This document shows positions 1 through 10,901 of a stretch of DNA of 34,311 nt, piece by piece. Each line of letters starts with the position of its first letter. Within the stretch, counting starts at the first letter, position 1. The stretch is from contig CACVAY010000050.1 in NCBI GenBank assembly GCA_902727985.1, forward strand, positions 1-34,311. Direction: 5' to 3'. Position numbers and translations under genes: made by a program. This DNA comes from an uncultured Thiotrichaceae bacterium (GTDB lineage Bacteria; Pseudomonadota; Gammaproteobacteria; Thiotrichales; Thiotrichaceae). Under the pieces are notes generated by a model. The model searched no databases and was not told where the DNA came from. It saw only the letters and a program-made list of their open reading frames with translations.

Positions 1-986
1 ACATCATGACAGACTTCACGAATGATTTTTGCACGTGGGTCGTAGGTTTTATAAACACGGTGACCAAATCCCATTAATCGGAATGGATCTTCCTTATCTT
101 TAGCTCGCGCAACAAAATCTTCAACGGGTTTGCCAGAGTCAATAATCTCCTCAAGCATATGAATCACTGCTTCATTGGCACCACCATGTGCTGGTCCCCA
201 AAGCGTAGCAATACCTGCTGAAATAGCCGCAAAAGGATTCGCGGCAGAACTACCTGACAATCTTACTGTAGATGTTGATGCATTTTGCTCATGATCAGCA
301 TGCAACAGCATTATAAGATCGAGGGCCTTGGAAAACTTCCTATTGACTTTATACTCTTCTGTCGGAGTCGAGAACATCATGTACAAAAAGTTTTGTGTAT
401 ATGGCCGTGAATTATCAGGGTATACAAATGGCAAGCCATTAGCATAACGATAACTCCATGCAGCAATCGTTGGCATTTTTGCAATTAAGCGATTAGCAAC
501 GATCTTTCTATCTTCAGGATCACGAATATTCATATGATCGTGATAGAAGGCAGATAAAGCACCTGCAACACCCATCATAATCGCCATTGGATGCGCATCG
601 CGACGGAAGCCATTAAAGAAACTTTTTAAGGCTTCATGCACCATGGTATGACGACGAATAACATGCCTAAACTCAGCATGCTCTTCTTCAGTAGGCAATT
701 CACCATAAAACAATAAATAACACGTCTCGATATAGGTACTTTGCTTGGCTAGTTGCTCAATAGGATAACCACGGTAAGCTAAAACACCTTTTTCGCCATC
801 CATATACGTTATTTCACTTTCACAACTCGCAGTGGCTACAAAGCCAGGGTCGAATGTGAAATAACCCATTTCTTTGTACAATGCACCAATATCAATTGTT
901 GGGGGACCAATCGTCGGCTGGAGAACTTCCATCACCAACTCTTTTCCCGTCTCATTGTCAGTCAACGTGACTGTTTTGTTTTTCAT
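1..986 (-). CDS. gltA: citrate synthase, C-terminus cut by window edge
   Basis: This enzyme condenses oxaloacetate and acetyl-CoA to citrate at the entry of the TCA cycle in the cytoplasm. The visible part is about 328 residues of a protein usually near 430. It contains the type II citrate synthase blocks HADHEQN (near residue 229), GPAHGGANE with the catalytic His (near 267), and [13 protein letters not shown]. The catalytic Asp of the C-terminal PNVDF-type motif should lie outside the window. The ATG at 984-986 is preceded by a good ribosome binding site (GGAGG) about six bases upstream. The gene follows sucD on the same strand but is separated from it by a strong terminator, so it probably has its own promoter in the 97-base gap. 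Identity is secure. Confidence 0.97.
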   Translation of the reverse strand, partial: MKNKTVTLTDNETGKELVMEVLQPTIGPPTIDIGALYKEMGYFTFDPGFVATASCESEITYMDGEKGVLAYRGYPIEQLAKQSTYIETCYLLFYGELPTEEEHAEFRHVIRRHTMVHEALKSFFNGFRRDAHPMAIMMGVAGALSAFYHDHMNIRDPEDRKIVANRLIAKMPTIAAWSYRYANGLPFVYPDNSRPYTQNFLYMMFSTPTEEYKVNRKFSKALDLIMLLHADHEQNASTSTVRLSGSSAANPFAAISAGIATLWGPAHGGANEAVIHMLEEIIDSGKPVEDFVARAKDKEDPFRLMGFGHRVYKTYDPRAKIIREVCHD

Positions 987-1017
987 ATATCCTCCGTTTT
1001 ACTGTAATTCTTTCGAG

Positions 1018-1080
1018 GGGCCAAACTATTGCTCTAAAACCTTAAGCAACATTTAAATCCTGATCCTTCCCCTTTGGCCC
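1018..1080 (-). other. 8-bp inverted repeat in the gltA leader
   Basis: GGGCCAAA (1018-1025) and TTTGGCCC (1073-1080) are perfect inverted repeats 47 bases apart, between the sucD terminator and the gltA start. They could form a long-range stem in the gltA leader or mark two protein-binding half sites. No function is known to me and chance pairing is possible. Confidence 0.3.
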
Positions 1081-1082
1081 TA

Positions 1083-1114
1083 AAATAAAAACCTCTAAGA
1101 ACCTATTCTTAGAG
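1083..1114 (-). terminator. rho-independent terminator after sucD
   Basis: Read on the minus strand, a perfect 9-bp stem CTCTAAGAA / TTCTTAGAG with a 4-base loop (1093-1114) is followed by GTTTTTATTTT. It starts 14 bases after the sucD stop codon and should end the sucB-lpd-sucCD transcript before gltA. Confidence 0.9.
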
Positions 1115-1127
1115 ATTATCGATGCCA

Positions 1128-1997
1128 TTACTTGGATGCTTCTAGCACACCCTTCCCTAACTCAGATGGTGAACGAACGGTATGAACACCCGCTTTCTCC
1201 AACGCTGCAAATTTTTCATTCGCAGTGCCTTTACCACCAGCAATGATGGCACCAGCATGGCCCATACGTTTGCCTTTCGGAGCAGTTACACCGGCGATAT
1301 ATGCCACAACGGGTTTGGTCACATTACTCTGAATAAATTCAGCGGCTTCTTCTTCCGCAGTTCCACCAATCTCACCAACCATTAAAATAGATTCAGTTTG
1401 AGGATCTGCTTCGAATAAGGTCAATGTATCAATAAAGTTGGTACCCGGAATGGGGTCACCACCAATACCAATACACGTACTTTGACCAAAACCAATATCT
1501 GAGGTTTGCTTCACACATTCATAAGTCAATGTTCCTGAGCGTGAAACAATACCCACCTTGCCTGCTTGATGAATCGCACCCGGCATAATGCCGATTTTAC
1601 ATTCATCGGGCGTGATGATACCTGGGCAGTTTGGACCAATAAGGCGTACGCCTGCTGCATCAGCAATCATTTTTGCTTCCAACATATCCAATGCTGGAAT
1701 GCCTTCTGTAATACAGACAACCAAACCAATACCCGAGTCTACAGCTTCGATAATTGAATCTTTACAGAAAGGGGCTGGTACATAAATCACACTCGCATCC
1801 GCTTGAGTTTGATCAACGGCATCTCTTACCGTATTAAATACGGGTAGATTCAAATGTGTTTGACCACCTTTACCTGGAGTGACACCACCCACCATCTTTG
1901 TACCATATGCAATGGCTTGTTCAGAATGGAATGTGCCTTGTTTTCCAGTGAAGCCTTGGCAGATAACTTTGGTATCTTTGTTTACAAGTACGCTCAT
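1128..1997 (-). CDS. sucD: succinate-CoA ligase (ADP-forming), alpha subunit
   Basis: The alpha subunit of succinyl-CoA synthetase binds CoA and carries the phosphohistidine intermediate. With SucC it converts succinyl-CoA to succinate with nucleotide triphosphate formation in the TCA cycle. The 289-residue length is standard. An N-terminal CoA-binding Rossmann domain is followed by the ligase domain, and the phosphorylated His lies in [12 protein letters not shown] (about residue 247). Its ATG overlaps the sucC stop codon by four bases (ATGA), which implies translational coupling and 1:1 subunit production. A strong terminator follows. Identity is secure. Confidence 0.98.
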   Translation of the reverse strand: MSVLVNKDTKVICQGFTGKQGTFHSEQAIAYGTKMVGGVTPGKGGQTHLNLPVFNTVRDAVDQTQADASVIYVPAPFCKDSIIEAVDSGIGLVVCITEGIPALDMLEAKMIADAAGVRLIGPNCPGIITPDECKIGIMPGAIHQAGKVGIVSRSGTLTYECVKQTSDIGFGQSTCIGIGGDPIPGTNFIDTLTLFEADPQTESILMVGEIGGTAEEEAAEFIQSNVTKPVVAYIAGVTAPKGKRMGHAGAIIAGGKGTANEKFAALEKAGVHTVRSPSELGKGVLEASK

Positions 1998-3163
1998 GAG
2001 GCTTCTCCTACTGCTGCTACAATCTTATTCGCTGCATCAGTCAAATCCGTGGCACTAATTAAGTCTAGCCCACTACCATCTAACAATGCTGTACCTTCTA
2101 CTGCGTGATTACCTTCTAAACGCACCACCAACGGTACTTGGATATTGACTTCTTTAACCGCCGCGATAATACCCTCGGCAATCAAATCACAACGTACGAT
2201 ACCACCGAAGATATTCACCAGAATACCCTGCACTTTGTCATCAGATAGAATGATCTTAAGCGCTTCAGCCACACGTTCAGCGGTAGCAGTACCACCAACA
2301 TCCAGGAAGTTTGCAGGGTCTCCACCTTGCAACTTGATAATATCCATCGTACCCATGGCAAGACCCGCACCATTCACCATACAACCGATATTGCCATCAA
2401 GTGCTACATAGTTAAGCTCCCACTTTTCAGCACGTAGCTCACGCTCATCTTCCTGGCTTTCGTCTTGTAGAGACTTAAGCTCTGGGTGACGATATAAGGC
2501 ACTACTATCAACGTTGATTTTTCCATCCAGGCAAAGCAAATCACCTTCTTGGGTCACAACCAATGGGTTGATTTCAACCAGTGACAGGTCTTTTTCAATA
2601 AACAATTTGCCTAGACCAATAAGGATCTGTGTAAACTGTTTGACCTGTGCACCTTCAAGCCCTAAACCAAATGCGAGCTCACGCCCTTGGAAAGGCATCA
2701 CGCCAGTGACAGGGTTAATTTGTACTTTCAGGATTTTTTCAGGCGTATTTTCAGCAACATCTTCGATGTTCATTCCGCCTTCCGTTGAAGCCATGATCGT
2801 CACACGGCGTGTTGCACGATCAAGTACCGCACCGAGATACAACTCACGATCAATGTTGCACGTCTCTTCTACCAAAATCGTATTGATAGGTTGACCTTCA
2901 GCATCAGTTTGGAAAGTCACAAGGTTTGTACCTAAAAGACCCTCTGCTACCGCTTTCGCTTCGTCAGCAGTATCAACAAGCTTTACACCGCCTGCTTTTC
3001 CGCGTCCACCAGCGTGAACCTGTGCTTTTACTACGACCTTTTCCGTGCTTAGGGAGGTTGCAGCTTCTGCTGCTTCGTCTGCACTCGTAGCAATTTTACC
3101 AACGGGCGTTGACATTCCGTAATCGCGGAATAGTGCCTTAGCTTGGTACTCATGTAAATTCAT
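1994..3163 (-). CDS. sucC: succinate-CoA ligase (ADP-forming), beta subunit
   Basis: The beta subunit of succinyl-CoA synthetase holds the ATP-grasp nucleotide-binding site and the succinate site. The protein begins MNLHEYQAK, the usual family N-terminus, and has the glycine-rich [10 protein letters not shown] segment near residue 53. Its 389 residues match the family length. The ATG has a good ribosome binding site (AAAGGAT, about eight bases upstream). It lies 116 bases downstream of lpd and overlaps sucD by four bases. The gap before it holds a hairpin, so expression may differ from the sucB-lpd part. Identity is secure. Confidence 0.98.
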   Translation of the reverse strand: MNLHEYQAKALFRDYGMSTPVGKIATSADEAAEAATSLSTEKVVVKAQVHAGGRGKAGGVKLVDTADEAKAVAEGLLGTNLVTFQTDAEGQPINTILVEETCNIDRELYLGAVLDRATRRVTIMASTEGGMNIEDVAENTPEKILKVQINPVTGVMPFQGRELAFGLGLEGAQVKQFTQILIGLGKLFIEKDLSLVEINPLVVTQEGDLLCLDGKINVDSSALYRHPELKSLQDESQEDERELRAEKWELNYVALDGNIGCMVNGAGLAMGTMDIIKLQGGDPANFLDVGGTATAERVAEALKIILSDDKVQGILVNIFGGIVRCDLIAEGIIAAVKEVNIQVPLVVRLEGNHAVEGTALLDGSGLDLISATDLTDAANKIVAAVGEAS

Positions 3164-3184
3164 ACGTTTATCCTTTAATAACAG

Positions 3185-3208
3185 CCTTGGAACTCCTCAG
3201 AACCAAGG
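3185..3208 (-). other. intercistronic hairpin between lpd and sucC
   Basis: CCTTGG (3185-3190) and CCAAGG (3203-3208) form a perfect 6-bp stem with a 12-base loop that can partly pair further. No T-run follows on the minus strand, so it is more likely an mRNA processing or stability element than a terminator. Confidence 0.35.
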
Positions 3209-3279
3209 TCTACAACGTTGAGACAAATAGTTACTCAACAGATCCACCGCCTATCATCAACTACTAACTAACATCCTCC

Positions 3280-5911
<2,632 letters not shown>

Positions 5912-5925
5912 GCTTATTCTCCTTT

Positions 5926-5943
5926 GGTATTTTGACTAATACC
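5926..5943. other. inverted repeat in the sucB leader
   Basis: GGTATT (5926-5931) and AATACC (5938-5943) form a perfect 6-bp inverted repeat with a 6-base spacer, immediately upstream of the sucB ribosome binding site. It could be an operator or a hairpin that affects translation. I cannot assign a regulator. Confidence 0.3.
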
Positions 5944-6054
5944 CTATCATTCCACGGCATCAATAATGCAAACAAGAATTGCTCCCAGCAAGAAAGCCAC
6001 GTAACAGTGACCATTTGTAATATGATTTTCTTCACACCTAGCAACCTCTGCTGT

Positions 6055-6068
6055 ACCTGATGTCAGGT
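6055..6068. promoter_or_regulatory. 14-bp palindrome, possible operator for the sucB operon
   Basis: ACCTGA-TG-TCAGGT is a perfect 6-2-6 palindrome about 145 bases upstream of the sucB start. Its short spacer fits a dimeric DNA-binding protein better than an RNA hairpin. I do not recognise the regulator. Confidence 0.35.
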
Positions 6069-6110
6069 TATTTATGAGGATTGGATCACTTTTAGTGGGT
6101 AAATAAAAAA

Positions 6111-6209
6111 GTGAGTCCTGAATGTATTCGAGATTTAGGTATTGAAGTTAAGGCGGATAAAAATGACGTTCAGCTTTTATTCGCCATCCATTCATACCAA
6201 ACTCTGTAA
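6111..6209 (+). pseudogene. short coding-like scrap, 32 codons
   Basis: From GTG at 6111 a 32-codon frame runs to TAA at 6207-6209, with protein-like composition (for example ECIRDLGIEVKADKND). It has no clear ribosome binding site and is preceded by an in-frame stop. It may be a remnant of a lost gene, a very small peptide gene, or chance. I do not recognise a family. Confidence 0.2.
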
Positions 6210-6240
6210 TTAGTATAGGCACTACGTATGGGGTGACTAA

Positions 6241-6450
6241 CAGAATTTATCAATACTTAGTATTTGTATTATTGGAAAAGCATTATGCTTAGAAAAAAGC
6301 CTTCGAAACCATCTCGCCAAAGCAGCACATGCGAGGCGTAATCGCATACTACAATACCTTCGCCAAAACCCAAAGGAAATGACCACATCACACAGTCAAT
6401 TTGATCCAACAGATCTGCGTTGGCGCTCTACTTCGAATGGACTGGATTAG
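6241..6450 (+). pseudogene. open frame without start codon, possible gene remnant
   Basis: A 69-codon frame is open from just after TAA (6238-6240) to TAG (6448-6450) with no ATG until codon 49. Its second half looks like real protein: basic and helical (RNHLAKAAHARRNRILQYL) and then FDPTDLRWRSTSNGLD. Its end overlaps the convergent permease gene by four bases. It could be the 3' end of a gene whose front was lost, for example from a mobile element, but I cannot name the family. Confidence 0.25.
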
Positions 6451-7331
6451 CTTAAAACAAACCACAATACCATCGGCATGATGGCTATACTCGCTAAATT
6501 CCCCAACATGACTATCGATGCAACTCTTTCTGGCTCCTGCTGATATTGTTCTGCGACCAGTACATTAAGCACTGCTGGTGGTAATGCAGCGAACACTAGC
6601 AGCACTGCGGTTTGCATCTCACCTAGTTCAAGAAACGGCAATATTGCAACTACCGATAAAACGCCTGCCAATGGCCCTGCAAACGCCCCAAACATTCCCT
6701 GTTTCCAGTCGTTGAAATTTACATCTAACAAGCGCACTCCGAGAGAGAACAACAATAGCGGTATAGCAACCTGTGCTAACAACTCAATGGTGTTATCAAC
6801 AGGTTCAGGCAGATGTATATCAAACACGCTAAACAAGATACCCAACACGGTTGCCACAATCATCGGCATTCGCAACAACGTGAGGAAACGTGTTTTGTGA
6901 TCCAGCATATAAACGCCAACCGTAAAATGCAGCAGCATTTCAATAATGAATAGCACGACGGCGGCTTGTAGCATCTCTTCACCAAAGGCAAACAACACCA
7001 GCGGTAAGCCCATATTGCCTGAGTTGTTGAACATCATGGGCGGCAGAAAAGTTTTCAGATTTAGCTTGAACAGTTTCACCAAAGGAAATAACAACAAGCC
7101 TGATCCTAAAACAACAACGGCTCCTCCAATAGCTAACCCTGTATAGCCACCAAAATCAAAAGGCTTATCGGTTAGCGCCCAAAAGATCAGCAAGGGCGCA
7201 AAGACATCCATATTCAGTTTATTGACTACGCTCATATCAGGACGATAGCGCGAACCATAAAGTGCCCCTAAACCTGCACAGGCGAAAACCGGGAAGATGA
7301 TACCTATGATGCGAAGCGCAGTTTCGAGCAT
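6447..7331 (-). CDS. AEC-family transporter (auxin efflux carrier / malonate permease type)
   Basis: The protein is an inner-membrane secondary transporter of 294 residues with about ten hydrophobic helices spread along its whole length, as in the AEC (Mem_trans) family. Family-like features are the N-terminal small-residue helix (FPVFACAGLGALYG), the FNNSGNMGLPLVLFAFGEE motif in the middle (about residues 101-119) and a C-terminal helix starting near MLGNLASIA. Substrates in this family include malonate and other organic anions, and none can be assigned here. The gene stands alone, 65 bases downstream of the HExxH protein gene on the same strand, and may share its transcript. No strong ribosome binding site precedes the ATG. 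Confidence 0.85.
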   Translation of the reverse strand: MLETALRIIGIIFPVFACAGLGALYGSRYRPDMSVVNKLNMDVFAPLLIFWALTDKPFDFGGYTGLAIGGAVVVLGSGLLLFPLVKLFKLNLKTFLPPMMFNNSGNMGLPLVLFAFGEEMLQAAVVLFIIEMLLHFTVGVYMLDHKTRFLTLLRMPMIVATVLGILFSVFDIHLPEPVDNTIELLAQVAIPLLLFSLGVRLLDVNFNDWKQGMFGAFAGPLAGVLSVVAILPFLELGEMQTAVLLVFAALPPAVLNVLVAEQYQQEPERVASIVMLGNLASIAIMPMVLWFVLS

Positions 7332-7396
7332 GGTGATAGGAATTTGAGATTAAAGACGAAAGAGCTTACGCGAGATAATTCGACAAGGCCAACCCT

Positions 7397-8077
7397 TCAA
7401 CTCTCACCCCATGGCGGATGTATTAAATACTCATCGAGTGCTTTACCCGGAGCACAAAGATTCGTGTAGTAAGGATGTTTAGGATAGACCGTCGTGTAAA
7501 ACTCTTCCGTATGGTCTTTGGCTATATGTTGTGGAACCCCTAATATTACTGCTGCTTCTACATCACGCTGTAGCGCCTGACAGTCTGTTCTTTGCTCTAC
7601 CATTTCACCACGAATATGCATCGCCTCATGGGTAAACATATGCATGCTGAATTTCGCCTCCTGATTAGCACCCATGGGGTCTTCAATATAGCGCATTAGT
7701 GCATCACACCATCCAACCTGAAACACGACTTTCTTTGTATAAGGGTTCGCATGCCCAGCCACACCTAAGTCGTTATCGAATATTGAGTCAAAGGCGGAAT
7801 TACAATGAAAACTCACACCTGCTACGCCTGTTAATTGGGTTACATTACGTGCCATTTCACGCTCAAAACTCCAATATTTAATGGGTAGCCATGCTGATGC
7901 TATCAACAATACGAACACCCCCCCTAGATATATTAAGTTAAAACGATCAAAGCGTTCAGGGCAAAAACGATTTCCCACCACTTCTCGATAGATAAGCCAG
8001 CAGAAAAAAAGTGATAGTAGCGTAAGGAAAAACATGAGCGTTGATATGATGAAGCCACAAAAAATCAAGCTTAGCAA
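7397..8077 (-). CDS. membrane-anchored HExxH putative zinc metallopeptidase
   Basis: The protein has two hydrophobic N-terminal segments (about residues 5-29 and 49-65). A soluble domain follows, with a zincin motif THEAMH (His150, Glu151, His154) and downstream acidic candidates for a third ligand (Glu158, Glu161, Asp165 in GEMVEQRTDCQ). Four or more cysteines in the soluble part suggest a periplasmic or disulfide-bearing fold. It resembles small, uncharacterised gluzincin-like proteins, and neither a family name nor a substrate can be given. The longest frame starts with TTG at 8077. An ATG at 8035 would remove 14 residues of the first membrane helix, and neither start has a clear ribosome binding site. 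It is divergent from the OmpA-type lipoprotein gene. Confidence 0.7.
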   Translation of the reverse strand: MLSLIFCGFIISTLMFFLTLLSLFFCWLIYREVVGNRFCPERFDRFNLIYLGGVFVLLIASAWLPIKYWSFEREMARNVTQLTGVAGVSFHCNSAFDSIFDNDLGVAGHANPYTKKVVFQVGWCDALMRYIEDPMGANQEAKFSMHMFTHEAMHIRGEMVEQRTDCQALQRDVEAAVILGVPQHIAKDHTEEFYTTVYPKHPYYTNLCAPGKALDEYLIHPPWGES

Positions 8078-8272
8078 TAACCATTCAAGCGACTAATTAA
8101 ACGTCGACATAAGGTCAGAACAACTCAGCAAAAAGGAAATATCACTGCTCGCTTGCCTTCGTAATAACGCTCTGAATGAATGACATTGCTCATAAAATAA
8201 ACAATTCATAACTGAACTATCATGTCTATGTGAGAAACTAATAAGCAATAACTCATACAGAAGAATATAAAA

Positions 8273-8953
8273 ATGATTATGAAAATGAAACGTACTTTAC
8301 TCCTAACGGGCTTATTAGGTGTATCACTTTCAGCCTGTACTACTAGCGAGTTAAGCAAAACTCAACAAGGCACTATTATCGGAGGCGTTACGGGCGCGAT
8401 TCTTGGGAAAAGTACCAGTAACCATGATGATAAACGCGCGGTTATCGGTGGTGTGGTAGGTGCTGCTGCTGGCGCTGCAATTGGTTCCTACATGGATAAA
8501 CAGGAACAAGAGCTTCGCACTGAAATGGAAGGAACAGGTATCGAGATCGACCGTCAAGGTGACAATATCGTATTGAGTATGCCTGATAGCATCACTTTCG
8601 ATACTGCACAATCAAATCTCAAACCACAATTCTATAACACGTTGAATACGCTAGGCTCGACGCTTAAGCAATACGACCAGACCCGTATCCGTATTGCAGG
8701 GCACACGGATAGCCGCGGTTCTCTGGAATATAATCAGCAGTTATCCGTCAATCGGGCGAATAGCGTGCGTACTTATTTGCAATCACAAGGCGTTCCGCCT
8801 ACGCGTATGTATGCACAGGGTTTTGGTGAAACGCGACCTATCGCTGATAACAATACCGATATGGGTATGGCCAAGAATCGCCGTGTAGAAATCACTCTTA
8901 TTCCTGTACAACAACAAACTCAACAACAGCAAACGTCCAATCAATACCATTAA
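8273..8953 (+). CDS. OmpA/YiaD-type outer-membrane lipoprotein with glycine zipper
   Basis: This is a peptidoglycan-binding outer-membrane lipoprotein. A signal peptide ends in a lipobox, LSAC (Cys22). Next comes a glycine-zipper segment with two Gly/Ala-rich stretches (about residues 33-75), then an OmpA C-terminal domain (about 105-212). That domain holds the peptidoglycan-binding GHTDSRGSLEYNQQLSVNRA and a C-terminal KNRRVEI. The order matches YiaD-family proteins, which link the envelope to the cell wall. The ATG at 8273 has AGAAG nine bases upstream, and an in-frame ATG at 8279 is equally possible. The Gln-rich tail ends at a TAA that forms the first bases of the MITE at 8951, so the insertion may have set the present C-terminus. 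Confidence 0.9.
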   Translation: MIMKMKRTLLLTGLLGVSLSACTTSELSKTQQGTIIGGVTGAILGKSTSNHDDKRAVIGGVVGAAAGAAIGSYMDKQEQELRTEMEGTGIEIDRQGDNIVLSMPDSITFDTAQSNLKPQFYNTLNTLGSTLKQYDQTRIRIAGHTDSRGSLEYNQQLSVNRANSVRTYLQSQGVPPTRMYAQGFGETRPIADNNTDMGMAKNRRVEITLIPVQQQTQQQQTSNQYH

Positions 8954-9084
8954 GGAATCTCTGATCAAGTCCAAACAATATTGAAACTGAGACTTTAGCC
9001 TCGCCTAACGTATTGAAAATAAAATACGAAGGGCGGGACTGAAGCCCCGATTCCAAAAAAATAGACTTAATCAGAGCTTCCTTA
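8951..9084 (+). mobile_element. 134-bp MITE-like element, copy 1
   Basis: This non-coding element has imperfect terminal inverted repeats. The left end reads GGAATCTCTGATCAAGTC, and the right end on the other strand reads GGAAGCTCTGATTAAGTC (16 of 18 identical). TA lies at both outer edges (8951-8952 and 9083-9084), as expected for a TA target duplication. Near the right end GGGCGGGACTGAAGCCCCG can fold as a hairpin. A near-identical copy of the same length lies inverted at 33596-33729. TA duplication suggests mobilisation by an IS630/Tc1-type transposase, but no transposase is in the window. The rest of the 311-base gap (9085-9264) shows only the ribosome binding site of the next gene. Confidence 0.85.
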
Positions 9085-9264
9085 ATTCCCCCCCCTATCG
9101 TAACCATTCTTGCAGTGGTGGTTATGACCCTGCATCCTTTTCTTTTATCTCCTCGTAAAATCTCATAGAGAAGGCGGGATTAGAACCTTGGCAGTAGTTG
9201 AATCACTCATTAACTGCTAGGTTATAGATGCCACTATAACGTTTAATGCTAAGAAGGATATTGT

Positions 9265-9735
9265 ATGAAAAAACTCTTTGCCCTCACAATTTCACATTTG
9301 GTATTTGCGGCGATCGGCTTTGCCGCTGGTATCTATTTCTTACCGATTCTGACTGCGCCAGCCGCTCCCTCAGTATCACAAATGATGACGGCTGAAAGCC
9401 AAGCGATATACACAGGGGCATTCAAGAAAGACCTTAAAGGTAGTGATTTCTTGCATTGGGGCGAAGGTACGGTCTCTATCGGTAAAGAATATATTTCCCT
9501 AAAGGGAAGCCTCGCGCCCGGCCCAGATTATAAGCTTTATCTATCGCCCGATTTTGTTGAAACAGAAGCTGAATTTGCAACCCTTAAACCTAAGATGCTG
9601 CCAGTGGGCGATGTGAAAACGTTTGAGAACTTTGTCGTTAAATTACCTGAAAATATTGATCCTGCACAATACACTTCAGTCATTGTCTGGTGCGAATCGT
9701 TTGGTGAATTCATTACCGCAGCAACTTACCAATAA
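9265..9735 (+). CDS. DM13-domain exported protein
   Basis: The 156-residue protein has one N-terminal hydrophobic segment (about residues 8-30) acting as a signal anchor. It continues into a DM13 domain (about 48-153) whose hallmarks are ALL-like GSDFLHWGEGTVSI at the front and the conserved cysteine in VIVWCESFGEFIT at the end. DM13 domains occur in animal and bacterial proteins and have been proposed to act in redox or electron transfer through that cysteine; the bacterial function is not established. The ATG has a good ribosome binding site (AAGAAGGA, seven bases upstream). It stands alone between the MITE and the convergent RIO kinase gene. Confidence 0.8.
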   Translation: MKKLFALTISHLVFAAIGFAAGIYFLPILTAPAAPSVSQMMTAESQAIYTGAFKKDLKGSDFLHWGEGTVSIGKEYISLKGSLAPGPDYKLYLSPDFVETEAEFATLKPKMLPVGDVKTFENFVVKLPENIDPAQYTSVIVWCESFGEFITAATYQ

Positions 9736-9783
9736 AGGACGACGCTAAACAGCACGTCATCTCGCACATAATAATGCATCAAA

Positions 9784-9802
9784 ACATGTCATTGTGACAT
9801 GT
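9784..9802. other. hairpin between convergent genes
   Basis: ACATGTCA-TTG-TGACATGT is a perfect 8-bp stem with a 3-base loop in the gap between the DM13 gene and the RIO kinase gene. No strong T-run follows on either strand. It could be a weak bidirectional transcription end or an operator. Confidence 0.45.
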
Positions 9803-9903
9803 GGCTTTCAGTATATTGAAGATAGAACTGATTTACTCGGCACCGAAGAGAAAACGCTCAAATATTATACGAGAAAATCACTTGCTCTACAGCATGAGAG
9901 TTC

Positions 9904-10755
9904 TTAGACACCACTCTCTTTCAAACGCTCTAAACGGGCTTGCTCCTCATCATACGCCGCTTTGATTTGCGCCTTCACTGCGCCAACATCTGCTTTTTTA
10001 GTCTTATCTTGGTACTCACCTGTCAACATGCTCTCGGGATGCAATGTGCCAAGCTCGAATAATTCCCACATTTCCTTATCATATTGAGTAGCGAGTAATT
10101 CTGGAGCAAATTGCCCGAAATAATGACGCATGTTTTCAACATCACGTTGCAACATAGCCTCTGCATTGTTGTTTGCGGCAGCATCAACGGCTTGTGGTAG
10201 ATCGATAATAACGGGGCCAAACTGATCGAGTAAGACATTAAACTCAGACAAGTCACCATGCACAACACCGACACAAAGCATTCGCACCACATCCTGTATT
10301 ACCATGGCATGATATAGCATTGCCTCATCACGAGTCATGCTTACATCCCCCAAACGCGGTGCTATCTGCCCTTCCCCATCGGTCACCAATTCCATCAATA
10401 ATACACCATCCACACAGGTTGACGGTTTTGGAACACGCACACCTGCAGCCGCGAGTTTATACAGCGCATCGACTTCGGCATTCTGCCAAATTTCTTCTTG
10501 TTCTTTGCGCCCGAAATTAGAACCTTTCTGAATGGCTCTGTTACGACGACTATTGCGTACTTTACGACCCTCTGTGTATTGCACGGCTTTTTTGAAATTA
10601 CGCTTTGAGGCTTCCTTGTAGACTTTTGCACAGAGTATTTCTGAGCCACTGCCAACAACATAAACATCGGCTTCTTTACCACTCATCATACGACTAATAA
10701 CTTCATCAACGAGTCCATATTCAACAAGTGACTGTATTCTTTTTGGTATTTTCAT
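9904..10755 (-). CDS. RIO1-type serine/threonine protein kinase
   Basis: This is a cytoplasmic atypical protein kinase of the RIO family (PA4780/YaaA-unrelated bacterial RIO branch), 283 residues. Visible kinase features are the nucleotide-binding MSGKEADVY (about 24-32), the ATP-anchoring Lys45 in CAKVYK, the catalytic loop VVHGDLSEFN (Asp168, Asn173), and the metal-binding IIDLPQAVD (Asp185). The N-terminal helix-rich part and the basic segment RKVRNSRRNRAIQKGSNFG are usual for bacterial RIO1 proteins. Targets are not known. It ends the minus-strand run after phoR but is separated from it by 146 bases. Identity as a RIO kinase is secure, its role is not. Confidence 0.92.
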   Translation of the reverse strand: MKIPKRIQSLVEYGLVDEVISRMMSGKEADVYVVGSGSEILCAKVYKEASKRNFKKAVQYTEGRKVRNSRRNRAIQKGSNFGRKEQEEIWQNAEVDALYKLAAAGVRVPKPSTCVDGVLLMELVTDGEGQIAPRLGDVSMTRDEAMLYHAMVIQDVVRMLCVGVVHGDLSEFNVLLDQFGPVIIDLPQAVDAAANNNAEAMLQRDVENMRHYFGQFAPELLATQYDKEMWELFELGTLHPESMLTGEYQDKTKKADVGAVKAQIKAAYDEEQARLERLKESGV

Positions 10756-10901
10756 CCTTTCCCATCGTTACTACACAATATATTCCATGCAATGATTACA
10801 TTGCTGAACACAGGTATCACTACCCGTAAGAATATTATGCATTTACACTCGGCGGTTGCAATGGCTTTTGTATTAATAATTCTCTATTCGACTAATTTCA
10901 G

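Larger units (their letters stand above)
5912..6446. other. gene-poor 535-base gap upstream of sucB
   Basis: This stretch separates sucB from the AEC permease and is where sucA would be expected. I see no intact gene. It must carry the sucB promoter, but no convincing -35/-10 pair stands out. It contains the palindrome at 6055-6068 and two short coding-like scraps on the plus strand. Nothing in it resembles the C-terminus of an oxoglutarate dehydrogenase E1. Confidence 0.6.

Noticed and set aside
2514-2894. 126-codon plus-strand open frame
   Set aside because: Antisense to sucC, low-complexity product, no ribosome binding site.
9173-9200. Segment resembling the inner part of the MITE (GGCGGGATTAGAACCTTGG)
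   Set aside because: Only about two thirds of the bases match over a short stretch and no terminal repeats flank it; could be chance.
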